From assembly GCF_013344685.1 (NCBI RefSeq), contig NZ_CP050138.1, forward strand, positions 62,001 through 126,000: 64,000 nt of DNA, in the 5' to 3' direction. Source of the stretch: Sphingomonas sp. CL5.1 (GTDB lineage Bacteria > Pseudomonadota > Alphaproteobacteria > Sphingomonadales > Sphingomonadaceae). Each line of letters opens with the position of its first letter. Within the stretch, counting starts at the first letter, position 1. The notes beneath the pieces are model-generated. The model did not search any database and had not been told where the DNA came from. It saw only the letters and a program-made list of their open reading frames with translations. Below are positions 8,374-17,204 of this stretch, one piece after another. A program made the position numbers and the translations under genes.

Positions 8374-11300
8374 TCAGGCGGTGATGCGCTCGATGACGGC
8401 GGCGGCCTGCGCGACGGGGACGAACATCCGCGTCCTGTGCTGGATGATGTCGGTAAAACAGCCTGCCGCCTTGAGTTCGGCAAGCCGCGTGTGCGGCCAA
8501 TCGAGCAGTTCGAGGCGCTGCTGGCCGGCGACCAGGCTGCGCTTGAGCCGGTAGGCTCCGACGGACGATATCTCGCCGGTCGTCATCACATGCTTTGCGG
8601 TATCGTCGCCCGACACGGTGATGGCGGCATTGATCCCGAAGGCGTCCGCGAGCTTCGACACCAGCGGTGCAGGGACGATCCGGCCGAGGAAGGACTGGCC
8701 GTCATCGGTGTTCAGCCGCCAGACCTGAACATGATCGTCGGGCAGGCGATCCCAGACCGGCAGGAGCAGGCCCGCGACCAAATAGAGCGTGCTGGTGCGG
8801 GTCTTGTCCCGCATCTCCTCTACCTCGGCCTGCCACAGCGCCGAAAATTCCTTCTCGCTGGTCTCTTCCCACATCGTTTCGAGCAGCAAGTCTTGCCGCA
8901 TCCGCTCGGAACGGGTCGGTCGAACCAACTCGTAGCGGCGAACGATCTCGCCATCGTCGTCGGTGAGCGAATAGGTGCTGCACCGGATCGCGGCCCTGCC
9001 GGACTTGCGATTGACGATTGGGCGCGCGTCGTCGCCGAGGATCCGCAACGCGCGGTCCAGCGGGACCGGCTTGTAGCGCTCCTCCGTTTCGAGGCGCAGG
9101 ATCTCGGTTTCCGCGCCGCTCGTCTGGTCGCGCCGGATCACCGTGCGATCGAGGATCGTGATGCGTTCGGCATTGATGCTCTCGACACCAAGATCGAGCG
9201 TGCCGGCTTCGCGCGCCGCCTCGATCCGGGCCTCGATCAGACCGAGATACTCATCGAAGATTGCATTCTGCAGCGCGATCCGCAGCGCGAGAATGCGATT
9301 GAGCCAGCGCTGAATGGGCGGCAGCTCCTCCTTCAGCCCGCCGCCTTCGCCCTCCAGCTCAAGTCCGGTGAGGGTCTGGAATTCGTCGAGCGTGGTCGAG
9401 CGCAGCTTGCCGTCGGCCAAAAGGCGAAACCATGCCTCGAGGGATTCCTTGGCATAGTCGCTTTCAAGATTGTCCCGCGGGTCGAACAGACCCTGGCCGC
9501 CCGTCTGGCGCTGGCCCCGTGTCAGGGCGCCAAGGCTGTCGAGGCGGCGGGCGATCGTCGAGATGAAGCGCCGCTCGCCGCGGCAGTCCGTTGATACCGG
9601 ACGGAACAGCGGCGCGGTTGCCTGATGCGTGCGGTGGGTACGGCCAAGACCCTGGATGGCAGCGTCAGCGCGCCAACCAGGCTCGAGCAGATAATGGTTG
9701 CGGCGCGACTGGTTCTCGGCGGTGAGGCTGGCGTGATAGCTGCGCCCAGTGCCGCCAGCATCCGAGAAGATCAGGATCTTCTTCTCGTTCCGCATGAAGG
9801 CGTCGGTTTCGGCGAGGTTTGTTCGCGGCGAACGGCTCTCGATACGCTGGCGACCGTGCGCATCGACGACGATACGCCGGCTGCGTCCCGTAACCTCGGC
9901 GACCGCATCGCTCCCGAAATGCCCGATGATATGATCAAGGGCGGACCCTACGATCGGCAGGGAGCAGAACCGCTCGACGAGATTGTCGCGCATCTCGATC
10001 GCTTCCTGGCTGAAGATGGGACGGCCCTCCTCGTCGGACATCGGCTCGGAGCGGGTCTTGCCGGTGTCATCGACGAAGGTCTTCATCTGTCGGACAGGAA
10101 AGGCCGCCGTGAGATAGGACATGACGAACTCTTTGGGTGAAAGCTCGATGTCCAGATTCGCCCGGTCCTCGGCATTCAGCGCGGCCAGTGCCCGGTTGAG
10201 CATCGACTCGGACGTGGAGACCAGCTGGATCACGACGCTCTCGCCCCGGGCCAGATCGGCACGAATCGCCGGGATCAGCGACGGCAGCTTCATGCCGATC
10301 AGGATCTGGCCGAAGAAACGCTGCTTGGTAGATTCGAAGATCGACAGGGCAGCGGCCTTCGCGCCGCTGTTGTAGGTGTCGTTGGAGAAGCTGTCCGTCA
10401 CCCGGGTGGCATCGAGCGCGGTGCGCAAATTGGCGTGGATAATCGCCCACGCATCGGCATAGGCATCATAGACCTCGACCTGGTCGGGCGTAAGGCGATG
10501 TTCGAGGATGTCATATTCGACGCCGGCGAAACTGAGCGCCCTCGCGACATATAGGCCCTGCATCTTCAGGTCGCGAGCGATCAATTCCATGGCCGCGATC
10601 CCGCCACGACGCAAACTGTCGACGAAGGCGCGGCGATCGGCGAAGGCGGTGGTCGGACCCCACAGGCCAAGCCGGGTGGCATAAGCAAGATTGTTGACGT
10701 CCGACGCGCCGGTTGCGGACACGTAGAGGACGCGGGCGCGAGGCAGCAGGTTTTGCAGGCGCACGCCGGCGATGCCTTGATCGGAGCCGTCCTTGGTGCC
10801 GAAACGGCCTTCGCCGCCGGCGACACTCGCCATTTCGTGCGCCTCGTCGAACACCAGCATGCCGTCGAAATCGTCACCGACCCAGTCGAGAATCTGCTGA
10901 AGACGGGTGCCCTTGTCGCCGCGGTTGGAGCGCAGCGTCGCATAGGTGAGAAATAGCACGCCCTCGGCCGCGCCGATCGGCGTGCCGAGTTTCCACTGAT
11001 TGAGATGCTGGATGTCGAGCGCGAGACCGCCAACCGCGGTCCAGTCGCGCCGTGCATCCTCGAGCAGCGTCTCGGTCTTGGATATCCAGATATGCTTGCG
11101 GCGCCCCCGCAGCCACTGGTCGAGGATGATGGCCGCAACCTGACGGCCCTTGCCGGCACCCGTGCCGTCGCCAAGGAAGAACCCGGTCCGATAAGGTCGG
11201 CCGTCCTGGTCGGGCGCAAGCGACAATCCTTCCTCGGCCGCCTTGAACAGGCCAGAAATGTCTCGCTCGAAGGCGTCACCGGCATAGATCAGCGTTTCGA

Positions 11301-12591
11301 GCTGAGCGTCGGACAGCACCCGGTCTGCGACAACGCGGGTGGGCAGCTTGGGAACGTAAGAGGGCCGCGGTGCCGTAATCGAGCCCATGGCGCTCGATTC
11401 CACCAGAGCGGTCGGATGCGCGGATGCACAGGGAATGGCGATGCGGCTCGGCCGGTACGGCAAGTAGACACCGACCGCTTCGCCGGTTGGTACGGGTTCG
11501 GCAAAGACATCGTAGCCGATATCGAGCGCGCCGAGAGACGGGGCGGCCTTCGCGATCGGGGCCGAAAGCCGGGGCCTGCTCGAAAGACCGCCGAGCAGGG
11601 ATCTGTGCGCACGGGTTGGAGCAAGGCGCACTGGCGAGCATCGCGGTGTCGCCGTAAGGCTCGTTGCCGGTGTGCTGATCGCCGCAAGCACCTCGGCGAG
11701 CGAGTTGCACCGGATGAGGGCCACGTCGTCCTGGGAGCTTTTTTCCAGAACAATCAGCTTCACGACCTGGCTGGTGCCATGTTTGGCATAGGCTTTCGCG
11801 GGCAGTTCGACGTGGAGCGTGATCGCGCAACCCTCGGTCGCCTTTGTCCAGGCGCGGCTTGATGTATCCACGCGATCGGGAAGGATAGCAGCGCAGCGCC
11901 CCCCGGCACCAAGCCGCTTCAGGGCGGCGCGCAGATGACGGAACGCGGCAAGCGGGTCGGCATGCCTGCCCATGCTGCGGGAAAAGGGCGGGTTGATGAG
12001 CACGGCGGTCGGGCGGATCGACAGCGGCAGCAGATCGTGGATGAGTTCGCCATCGTGGCGACTGACCGGTGCGGTGGGAAATGCTGCCTCGAGCATAGCG
12101 GCACGCGCGGGATCGATCTCGTTGAGGACAAGCTTGGCGCCAACGCGGGCGGCGAATACCGCGAGGAGCCCGGTGCCGGCGGAGGGTTCCAGGACGGTAT
12201 CCGCGGCGGTAATGCGAGCGGCGAGCGTGGCAAGATAGCCAATCGCGGCCGGTGTAGAAAATTGCTGGAGCGCGATCTGTTCTTCGCTGCGCACGGTATG
12301 CGTCGGCAGGGATGCGGTGAGCGCGGTCAGGGCTGCAAGGCACTCAGCCGGCTCTTGCGGCAGGTCAAGCGTGGCGAGGTGCAGGACCTGGCCCAGCTCC
12401 AGCACATCATAGGCGTCGCGGAGTGACCAATGCCCATCGGCTGCGGTTGAACCATAGGCGGTTTCCATCGTCCGGAGCAAGCCAGGCCGGTCCAGGCCAT
12501 CGCCCTGGTGCAGCACGGCATGGATCGCCTTCGCCGCGGTGATGGATGGTTCGGTAAAATCGAGTTCGAGAGCAGCAGCTGAGGTGCGCAT
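8374..12591 (-). CDS. Methyltransferase plus Strawberry-notch-type helicase fusion protein
   Basis: A giant protein of 1405 residues. Residues about 100-300 form a class I methyltransferase domain with SAM motif EPSAGTG (135-141) and catalytic-type NPPF (200-203), as in N6-adenine methyltransferases. From about residue 430 a superfamily-2 helicase/NTPase domain of the Strawberry-notch family follows, with Walker A GDGTGAGKG (474-482) and Walker B DEAHE (582-586). The Sno C-terminal helicase half comes next (GGTGRSYHASLTAENQ, then LGRTHRTHQA). The start at 12591 follows a GGAGG Shine-Dalgarno that overlaps the alternative ATG at 12609. It probably acts on plasmid DNA, perhaps in modification or antidefence; this role is inferred. 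Confidence 0.88.
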   Translation of the reverse strand: MRTSAAALELDFTEPSITAAKAIHAVLHQGDGLDRPGLLRTMETAYGSTAADGHWSLRDAYDVLELGQVLHLATLDLPQEPAECLAALTALTASLPTHTVRSEEQIALQQFSTPAAIGYLATLAARITAADTVLEPSAGTGLLAVFAARVGAKLVLNEIDPARAAMLEAAFPTAPVSRHDGELIHDLLPLSIRPTAVLINPPFSRSMGRHADPLAAFRHLRAALKRLGAGGRCAAILPDRVDTSSRAWTKATEGCAITLHVELPAKAYAKHGTSQVVKLIVLEKSSQDDVALIRCNSLAEVLAAISTPATSLTATPRCSPVRLAPTRAHRSLLGGLSSRPRLSAPIAKAAPSLGALDIGYDVFAEPVPTGEAVGVYLPYRPSRIAIPCASAHPTALVESSAMGSITAPRPSYVPKLPTRVVADRVLSDAQLETLIYAGDAFERDISGLFKAAEEGLSLAPDQDGRPYRTGFFLGDGTGAGKGRQVAAIILDQWLRGRRKHIWISKTETLLEDARRDWTAVGGLALDIQHLNQWKLGTPIGAAEGVLFLTYATLRSNRGDKGTRLQQILDWVGDDFDGMLVFDEAHEMASVAGGEGRFGTKDGSDQGIAGVRLQNLLPRARVLYVSATGASDVNNLAYATRLGLWGPTTAFADRRAFVDSLRRGGIAAMELIARDLKMQGLYVARALSFAGVEYDILEHRLTPDQVEVYDAYADAWAIIHANLRTALDATRVTDSFSNDTYNSGAKAAALSIFESTKQRFFGQILIGMKLPSLIPAIRADLARGESVVIQLVSTSESMLNRALAALNAEDRANLDIELSPKEFVMSYLTAAFPVRQMKTFVDDTGKTRSEPMSDEEGRPIFSQEAIEMRDNLVERFCSLPIVGSALDHIIGHFGSDAVAEVTGRSRRIVVDAHGRQRIESRSPRTNLAETDAFMRNEKKILIFSDAGGTGRSYHASLTAENQSRRNHYLLEPGWRADAAIQGLGRTHRTHQATAPLFRPVSTDCRGERRFISTIARRLDSLGALTRGQRQTGGQGLFDPRDNLESDYAKESLEAWFRLLADGKLRSTTLDEFQTLTGLELEGEGGGLKEELPPIQRWLNRILALRIALQNAIFDEYLGLIEARIEAAREAGTLDLGVESINAERITILDRTVIRRDQTSGAETEILRLETEERYKPVPLDRALRILGDDARPIVNRKSGRAAIRCSTYSLTDDDGEIVRRYELVRPTRSERMRQDLLLETMWEETSEKEFSALWQAEVEEMRDKTRTSTLYLVAGLLLPVWDRLPDDHVQVWRLNTDDGQSFLGRIVPAPLVSKLADAFGINAAITVSGDDTAKHVMTTGEISSVGAYRLKRSLVAGQQRLELLDWPHTRLAELKAAGCFTDIIQHRTRMFVPVAQAAAVIERITA

Positions 12592-12629
12592 TGTAAGCCT
12601 CCATTGCATCGCCCGGTGCCCATCACCGG

Positions 12630-12662
12630 ATCAACAAGCCGGAGGCCTCCTCTCCTCTCTTC
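12630..12662 (-). promoter_or_regulatory. Recurring stem-loop leader element, copy 3
   Basis: The minus strand has the block GAGAGGAGAGGAGG, then the mini-hairpin AGGCCTCCGGCT (12637-12648) and TTGTTGATC. A CCGGTG/CACCGG hairpin follows immediately before the Shine-Dalgarno of the helicase gene. It is diverged from copies 1 and 2 but has the same order of parts. Confidence 0.5.
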
Positions 12663-13560
12663 AGTGGAAGTGCGTGTGAACCACGGGGCGAGGAACGGCG
12701 TTGCGGGCAAGCCGATCGCGCAGAGCATCGTTCCAATCGTCATGCTCGGATGGGAGCCATTCCTCGACCCTTCGCCCGTTGGCGCTGAGGTGCTCCCCTG
12801 CCCTCTTCAGGCAGATCTTCGCCGCCGTGTTCCGCTGGCCAAACACGATGACGCGCTTCACATGCGACGGTATGCCGACATGAGCGTAGCGCTCGGCACC
12901 AAGCACGGCCCAGACCGGCAATTGGAACCAGTCGATGGCGGACAAGGCATCTTCGATCCCCTCGGCAATGCCCAGAACGTCATCCGGCTCCCCAAAGCGC
13001 ACGCTGCCAGACCCGAGCAGACCCAGCGCCAGCTTGGGCTTGCGGAAGGGGCGCCGCAAAATGTCCGTGGGATCAAGGAAGGTCCGGTGGACCGCGACCA
13101 GGCCCAGCTCGTTTCTCACCGCAGCGATCATTGCGGGAAGACAGTGCCGATCCTTACCCTTCCCTATGATCGTCTGGGGGTTGAAGCGAAGGTCGGACGT
13201 TGGCGCGTAAAGGCCCCGGGCATGAAGATAGGCTTCAGCGGGTGTGCCGGCGATGGGGATGCTGTGCTGCCATAATGACCTGGCCAAGCCGCTCAGATCG
13301 CGCGCCGGAGCGCGTGGTTCGACGTGAACCGGCACCCGATCGTGCAAACCCTGACGATCCAGAGCCTTGAGGATATCGGTCGACGTGCATCCCGCGAAGC
13401 ATTTGAACAGGATCGCCTTGGTGCCCAGGCGGACCGAAAGGCTGGGGGAGTGATCGTCATGGGCGGGGCAGCGGCACTCTCCGCGCGATCCAGACCAGCG
13501 TCCGCCCAGGCTCTCGACGATTTGTTTGGCGCGGACTGCTGCATCGATGGTGGCGGGCAT
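12661..13560 (-). CDS. Toprim/primase-like plasmid protein with CHC2-like zinc finger
   Basis: A 299-residue protein. Residues about 25-62 form a primase-type zinc finger (CRCPAHDDHSPSLS followed by FKCFAGC). The C-terminal half has the Toprim-like glutamate motif GIAEGIEDALSA. The next Toprim strand, normally FxDxD in this family, reads VIVFGQRNTAA, so the two metal-binding aspartates are missing. It resembles the mobile-element Toprim proteins that cluster with Sno-type helicases. It could act as an accessory primase or a non-catalytic DNA binder. It lies between the second SSB gene and the helicase gene on the same strand. Confidence 0.8.
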   Translation of the reverse strand: MPATIDAAVRAKQIVESLGGRWSGSRGECRCPAHDDHSPSLSVRLGTKAILFKCFAGCTSTDILKALDRQGLHDRVPVHVEPRAPARDLSGLARSLWQHSIPIAGTPAEAYLHARGLYAPTSDLRFNPQTIIGKGKDRHCLPAMIAAVRNELGLVAVHRTFLDPTDILRRPFRKPKLALGLLGSGSVRFGEPDDVLGIAEGIEDALSAIDWFQLPVWAVLGAERYAHVGIPSHVKRVIVFGQRNTAAKICLKRAGEHLSANGRRVEEWLPSEHDDWNDALRDRLARNAVPRPVVHTHFH

Positions 13561-13640
13561 GGGCGAAACTCCAATCGAAATCCAAGGTCGCTCCGCGCAT
13601 GCCCCCTCTCCTCTTGCCGATCGGCGCTGCGTCCTGCGAT

Positions 13641-13961
13641 TTATGCCGCCTTTGCTGCGAGCACACCGAACTCTTCGACGATCCGGTCGGTCGTGTAGTG
13701 GGTGGTGCCGTCGCGCTCGTAGGAGGTATCACGGAGCCGTCCGGCAATCCGCACGAGATCGCCAACCTGGGCCTTCTCATCGATATATTTCCGCTGGCCG
13801 TCGCTGAAAATGACGACTCGGTTCCAGTAGCTATCCTCGATCCACTGATCGCCTTCTCCGCGGCGGCGATAGTTCGCGCATACCGAGATGTTTGTGACCT
13901 TGGGCTTGGCGTCGATTTCACCGATCCGTCCGATGATCTCGAATTTGGCAAAATTGATCAT
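13641..13961 (-). CDS. ssb: Single-stranded DNA-binding protein (short)
   Basis: A 106-residue OB-fold protein (MINFAKFEIIGRIGEIDAKPK, then SYWNRVVIFSDGQRKYI and VRIAGRLRDTSYERDG). This matches SSB-family strands, including the W-N-x-V/R-V and G-x-L-R motifs. It lacks the long acidic C-terminal tail of housekeeping SSB, so it may not recruit replication partners in the same way. A GAGGAGG Shine-Dalgarno precedes the ATG. It is the first minus-strand gene next to the replication origin and probably heads the backbone transcript. Confidence 0.85.
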   Translation of the reverse strand: MINFAKFEIIGRIGEIDAKPKVTNISVCANYRRRGEGDQWIEDSYWNRVVIFSDGQRKYIDEKAQVGDLVRIAGRLRDTSYERDGTTHYTTDRIVEEFGVLAAKAA

Positions 13962-14164
13962 GCAACCTCCTCACTGCGTCTGCCCAGCGGCGACGAGCGA
14001 TGATGCAGCTACGATCGTTCGCTGAGGATCTCGTCGCAGGGCGGAGCTGCCGAGGATCGAGACCGTGATGCTATCGTGGAACACCGATCTGGAGGTATCC
14101 CCCCAGCTAGGGGGATCGGTTACGCTGTCCGACCGGAGAGGCTCAGCGAATCGCCTGCTTGGTC

Positions 14165-14183
14165 TTTTAGAATCATTCTAAAA
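14165..14183. repeat. 19-bp palindrome in origin region
   Basis: TTTTAGAAT-C-ATTCTAAAA, a perfect inverted repeat with 9-bp arms. It is AT-rich in a GC-rich region and lies upstream of the iterons. It could be a duplex-opening element or an operator for the divergent ssb-side promoter. Confidence 0.7.
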
Positions 14184-14276
14184 CAACGCCGCTGCTCGCA
14201 GCGGAAGGATTCATGATTCTAAGTGATTCAGATTCGGTGCCGAAAAGGTCTGTAATTTCAATGATCTGTCGCGTTT

Positions 14277-14378
14277 ATCCTGACCACGCGGGGGATTTTG
14301 CCTGACCCGGCGGGGCGTCATCCTGACCGGTCGGGGGGAGATAGCTGACCTATTGGGGCTATCCTGACCGATTGGGGG
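14277..14378 (+). repeat. Five direct iterons upstream of repA
   Basis: The copies begin at 14277, 14299, 14320, 14343 and 14361 with the consensus ATCCTGACC-N4-GGGGG, spaced about 19-22 bp, i.e. roughly two helical turns. The fourth copy is the most diverged (AGCTGACC). A sixth copy is at 14524-14541. These are the expected RepA binding sites for replication initiation and copy-number control. Confidence 0.85.
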
Positions 14379-14523
14379 CGAGAGCATCTGGCGATCCCGC
14401 GCTTTGGAATGGTGGCATTCTGGCGCGTTTATCGCGCGTCAGCGAGCCGAAAACGGGCAGAGTGCGAATCGCATTGCGACTCGGCGGAATCTCACGGCTT
14501 TTCCAGAAGCGCCATATGATTCC

Positions 14524-14541
14524 AACCTGACCGGATGGGGG
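14524..14541 (+). repeat. Isolated sixth iteron near the repA start
   Basis: AACCTGACCGGATGGGGG, in the same orientation as the main array and about 97 bp upstream of the repA ATG. Its position suggests RepA autorepression of its own promoter. Confidence 0.8.
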
Positions 14542-14637
14542 CGACAAAAGTGTTTCAGCCTGCCCTGACTTGACGAGCGAGGACAGGTCAGGCAGCAATC
14601 AGGCGAATCTGCCCAACATGCGCTCGGCCTATATGAC

Positions 14638-15804
14638 ATGGAACATGCGGAAAATCTAAGCGCCGATACAGCGCAAGAGGCGCAAGCCGATTCGGCGCCA
14701 GGCCGTGCCATGCGTGTTGCAGCGGCCTTGCAGGCGAAGGGTGGCGAGGAATTCGCCAAACCCGGCAGCATCGTTGAGATCAAGTTCGTGAAAGGCCAAT
14801 CGCTCAGCCTGACGGCGTCCCGGTTGCTCGCGTTGATGATCCTGACCGCAGGCGGGGATGCCTGGCAGGACCGGCCTCATCGCATGCGCAAGGCGGATAT
14901 CCGCCGCGGTCATAAGGGTAACGAACGTATCTCCGACATGCTGGAGGAACTTCACCGCACCCTCTTCGCGATCGACGACCGATCATGGCGCGGCAAGAAA
15001 GCTACGCTGCGCTTTTCCCTGATCTCGTCGTCCCGCGAAGAGGCTGAAGATACAGACGGTGCGGATGCGGGGTGGATTGAATGGGAGTTTACGCCCGACG
15101 CGCGCAAGCTCATTCAGGAGTCCGAGAGCTATGCCGTCCTCAATCGACAGGCGGTGCTCGGCTTTCGATCGAGCTATGCCCTCAAGCTTTATGAGATCGG
15201 ATCGCTGCGGCTCCATCGTCGCCAGTCGACGTGGAAGGGCGATATGGCGGCGCTGCGCGCAGCGCTGGGCATATCGCCGGACGTGTATAAGGATTTCGCG
15301 CAGCTCCGCCGCAAGGTGCTCGAGAAGGCGAAGGCCGAGATCGACCAGCTGGCCCACTTCCGGGTGGAGTGGAAGGAGATACGACAGGGACGGACGGTAA
15401 CCGAGATCGAGTTTCGTTTCGAGCCGAAGGATGCGCCGGCGCAGATCGCGACCGTCGATGAGATCGAGCGGCACTCGACGGGGCGCAAGGCACGCCGGGA
15501 GGGCGCTGTCGAGACGGTCGCCGAAACGGTGGAAGTGGGATCGGTCGTGAAGGCCGCCATCAGCGCACTGGTCGCGCCGGAGAAAAGTTCGGAGATCGTC
15601 TTTCCACAAGGTACGATCCGGTTCAACGCGGAAGGCTTGGCGACCATCGCCCGGTCACATGGCGGTGGCTGGGATATCGATCTTATCGCTGACGCCTATC
15701 GCCAGCAGATGGGCGACCGTCTGGCGAAGCTCAAGGGCGCGAAACTCACCAGTTCGTGGACGGGCTTTTGCGAGAGCTTCGTCGCCCGACGGGGGCGACC
15801 ATAA
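14638..15804 (+). CDS. repA: Plasmid replication initiator RepA
   Basis: A 388-residue initiator of the Rep_3-like winged-helix class. Features include KFVKGQSLSLTASRLLALMIL in the first wing, AVLGFRSSYALKLYEIGSLRL in the central part, a second wing (MAALRAALGISPDVYKDFAQLRRKVL) and a C-terminal extension. It binds the upstream iterons to open the origin. The ATG at 14638 has a poor Shine-Dalgarno, which fits limited expression of an initiator. It is followed by a palindrome, an inverted iteron and parA in the same orientation. Confidence 0.88.
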   Translation: MEHAENLSADTAQEAQADSAPGRAMRVAAALQAKGGEEFAKPGSIVEIKFVKGQSLSLTASRLLALMILTAGGDAWQDRPHRMRKADIRRGHKGNERISDMLEELHRTLFAIDDRSWRGKKATLRFSLISSSREEAEDTDGADAGWIEWEFTPDARKLIQESESYAVLNRQAVLGFRSSYALKLYEIGSLRLHRRQSTWKGDMAALRAALGISPDVYKDFAQLRRKVLEKAKAEIDQLAHFRVEWKEIRQGRTVTEIEFRFEPKDAPAQIATVDEIERHSTGRKARREGAVETVAETVEVGSVVKAAISALVAPEKSSEIVFPQGTIRFNAEGLATIARSHGGGWDIDLIADAYRQQMGDRLAKLKGAKLTSSWTGFCESFVARRGRP

Positions 15805-15805
15805 G

Positions 15806-15829
15806 CGAAATTGCACCGGTGCAATTTCG
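15806..15829. promoter_or_regulatory. 24-bp perfect palindrome, candidate parS or par operator, copy 1
   Basis: Half-site CGAAATTGCACC followed by its exact reverse complement. It starts 2 bp after the repA stop codon and about 165 bp before parA. The core (AATTGCACC/GGTGCAATT) recurs at 17205-17222 just before parB. Two copies flanking parA fit a ParB binding site (centromere) or a ParA/ParB autoregulatory operator. Confidence 0.75.
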
Positions 15830-15834
15830 TCGTG

Positions 15835-15852
15835 CCCCCACCGAGTCAGGAT
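15835..15852 (-). repeat. Inverted iteron between repA and parA
   Basis: On the minus strand it reads ATCCTGACTCGGTGGGGG, matching the iteron consensus but opposite in orientation to the origin array. It lies 6 bp after the palindrome. A RepA site here could couple replication to par expression. Confidence 0.75.
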
Positions 15853-15993
15853 GGGCCGCCTGAAAGGCCATCGGCCGCCACTTTCGGCGCTATTGTCGTC
15901 CATAGGAGCGCCCTACTTTCGAAATTTCGCTTCTATTTGACGAAAAAGCGCAAGTAACGCTACTATGCCCCCAGTTTCGCAAAGGGGCGCCCT

Positions 15994-17196
15994 GTGGCAG
16001 CATCACTAGACATCGACGACACCCATGACCTTCTCTCGGTGGCGACGCTTGCCCAGCGTACCTCCTCGGTGCTGGAACGCCTCCGCGACTCTGCGCGCAG
16101 CGCACGGGCGGATGAACGCCGCGAGCCCACCTTCCCGATCGGAAAGGCCGCTGATCTGGTCGGGCGAACGCCTGCTGCAATCCGCGACGCCGAAAAGGAT
16201 GGGCGTCTTCCGCCACCACCGCGAACCGAGAATAATCGCAGGGTTGGTTACACCCTTGCTCAACTTAACGACATGCGAGGCCTGTTCGGCACCAGGCCCT
16301 GGCGGGCGGCTGACGATCCATGCTGTGTCGTCGCCGTCCAAAACTTCAAGGGCGGTGTCGGCAAATCGACCTTGTCGGTCCACCTTGCCCAATATCTCGC
16401 GATCCAGGGCTACCGCGTTGCCCTTATCGACTGCGACAGTCAGGCCTCCGCGACGACGTTGTTCGGCTATGTGCCTGATCTCGACCTGAGCGAGGAGGAC
16501 ACGCTTTACCCGTTCCTCAGGGAGGAGGAGATGACCTCGCTCGATTATGCGCTGCGCAAAACGCATTTCGACGGTCTCGAACTGATCCCGGCAAACTTGC
16601 GGCTGTTCCAGTCGGAATATGAGATCGCGGCTCGGATGGCGCGAGGGCAGGGCGGGCTTATCGATCGCCTCTCCGAGGGTATCGCCAGCATCTCCGATCG
16701 CTTTGATGTCATCGTCCTCGATCCGCCCCCGGCCCTCGGCGCCATCTCATTGTCGGTGTTACGCGCCGCGAACGCACTCGTCGTGCCGGTGCCCCCAACC
16801 GTGATGGACTTTTCCTCGACCGCGGCGTTTCTGGCGATGCTTGATGAGACCATCGAAACGCTGGCCGAACGCGGTTTCGCGCCGACGCTCAGATTCCTGC
16901 GCTTCGTCGCGTCCAAGGTCGATGAGAACAAGTCGATGCAGAAGGAACTGCTCAATCTGATGCGGACGCTGTTCGGTCAGGCGATGGTGCGCACTCCGCT
17001 CAAGGACTCGGCCGAAATCGACAACGCGACCGCCCGTTTGATGACGGTCTATGAGCTTGACGGTCCGGTGACGAGCAGCGCCGTCCGCAACCGCTGCCTC
17101 ACCTATCTCGATGGGGTGAATGCCGAACTCGAGTTGGATATTCGGGCGATGTGGCCCAGCCATTTGAGCCGTTTGCGCAAGGAAGGTCTGGCGTGA
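15994..17196 (+). CDS. parA: Partition ATPase ParA
   Basis: A 400-residue type Ia ParA. Residues about 45-100 form an N-terminal winged-HTH (IGKAADLVGRTPAAIRDAE), usually responsible for autorepression. The deviant Walker A FKGGVGKST is at 118-126, followed by DCDSQASAT and VIVLDPPPALG. The GTG start at 15994 follows an AAAGGGGCG element. ParA ATPase moves plasmid copies apart with ParB. parA is followed by a palindrome and then parB, all in one probable operon. Confidence 0.92.
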   Translation: MAASLDIDDTHDLLSVATLAQRTSSVLERLRDSARSARADERREPTFPIGKAADLVGRTPAAIRDAEKDGRLPPPPRTENNRRVGYTLAQLNDMRGLFGTRPWRAADDPCCVVAVQNFKGGVGKSTLSVHLAQYLAIQGYRVALIDCDSQASATTLFGYVPDLDLSEEDTLYPFLREEEMTSLDYALRKTHFDGLELIPANLRLFQSEYEIAARMARGQGGLIDRLSEGIASISDRFDVIVLDPPPALGAISLSVLRAANALVVPVPPTVMDFSSTAAFLAMLDETIETLAERGFAPTLRFLRFVASKVDENKSMQKELLNLMRTLFGQAMVRTPLKDSAEIDNATARLMTVYELDGPVTSSAVRNRCLTYLDGVNAELELDIRAMWPSHLSRLRKEGLA

Positions 17197-17204
17197 AACG
17201 GCAA

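Larger units (their letters stand above)
13962..14637. other. Replication origin region (676 bp, no gene)
   Basis: No credible coding frame is present. The region contains an AT-richer stretch around 14160-14270, a 19-bp palindrome (14165-14183), a 7-bp inverted repeat ATCCCCC/GGGGGAT (14097-14116), five direct iterons (14277-14378) and a sixth at 14524-14541. Just before repA an imperfect inverted repeat (CTGCCCTGAC 14570-14579, GTCAGGCAG 14587-14595) may be a repA operator. The layout fits an iteron-controlled theta origin next to repA. No clear DnaA box was seen. Confidence 0.75.

Noticed and set aside
5548..9594. Very long open frame on the plus strand (about 1348 codons)
   Set aside because: It lies antisense to the ArdC, ParB-domain and helicase genes, which carry clear domains and Shine-Dalgarno sites. 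It has no recognisable domain and reflects high-GC codon bias.
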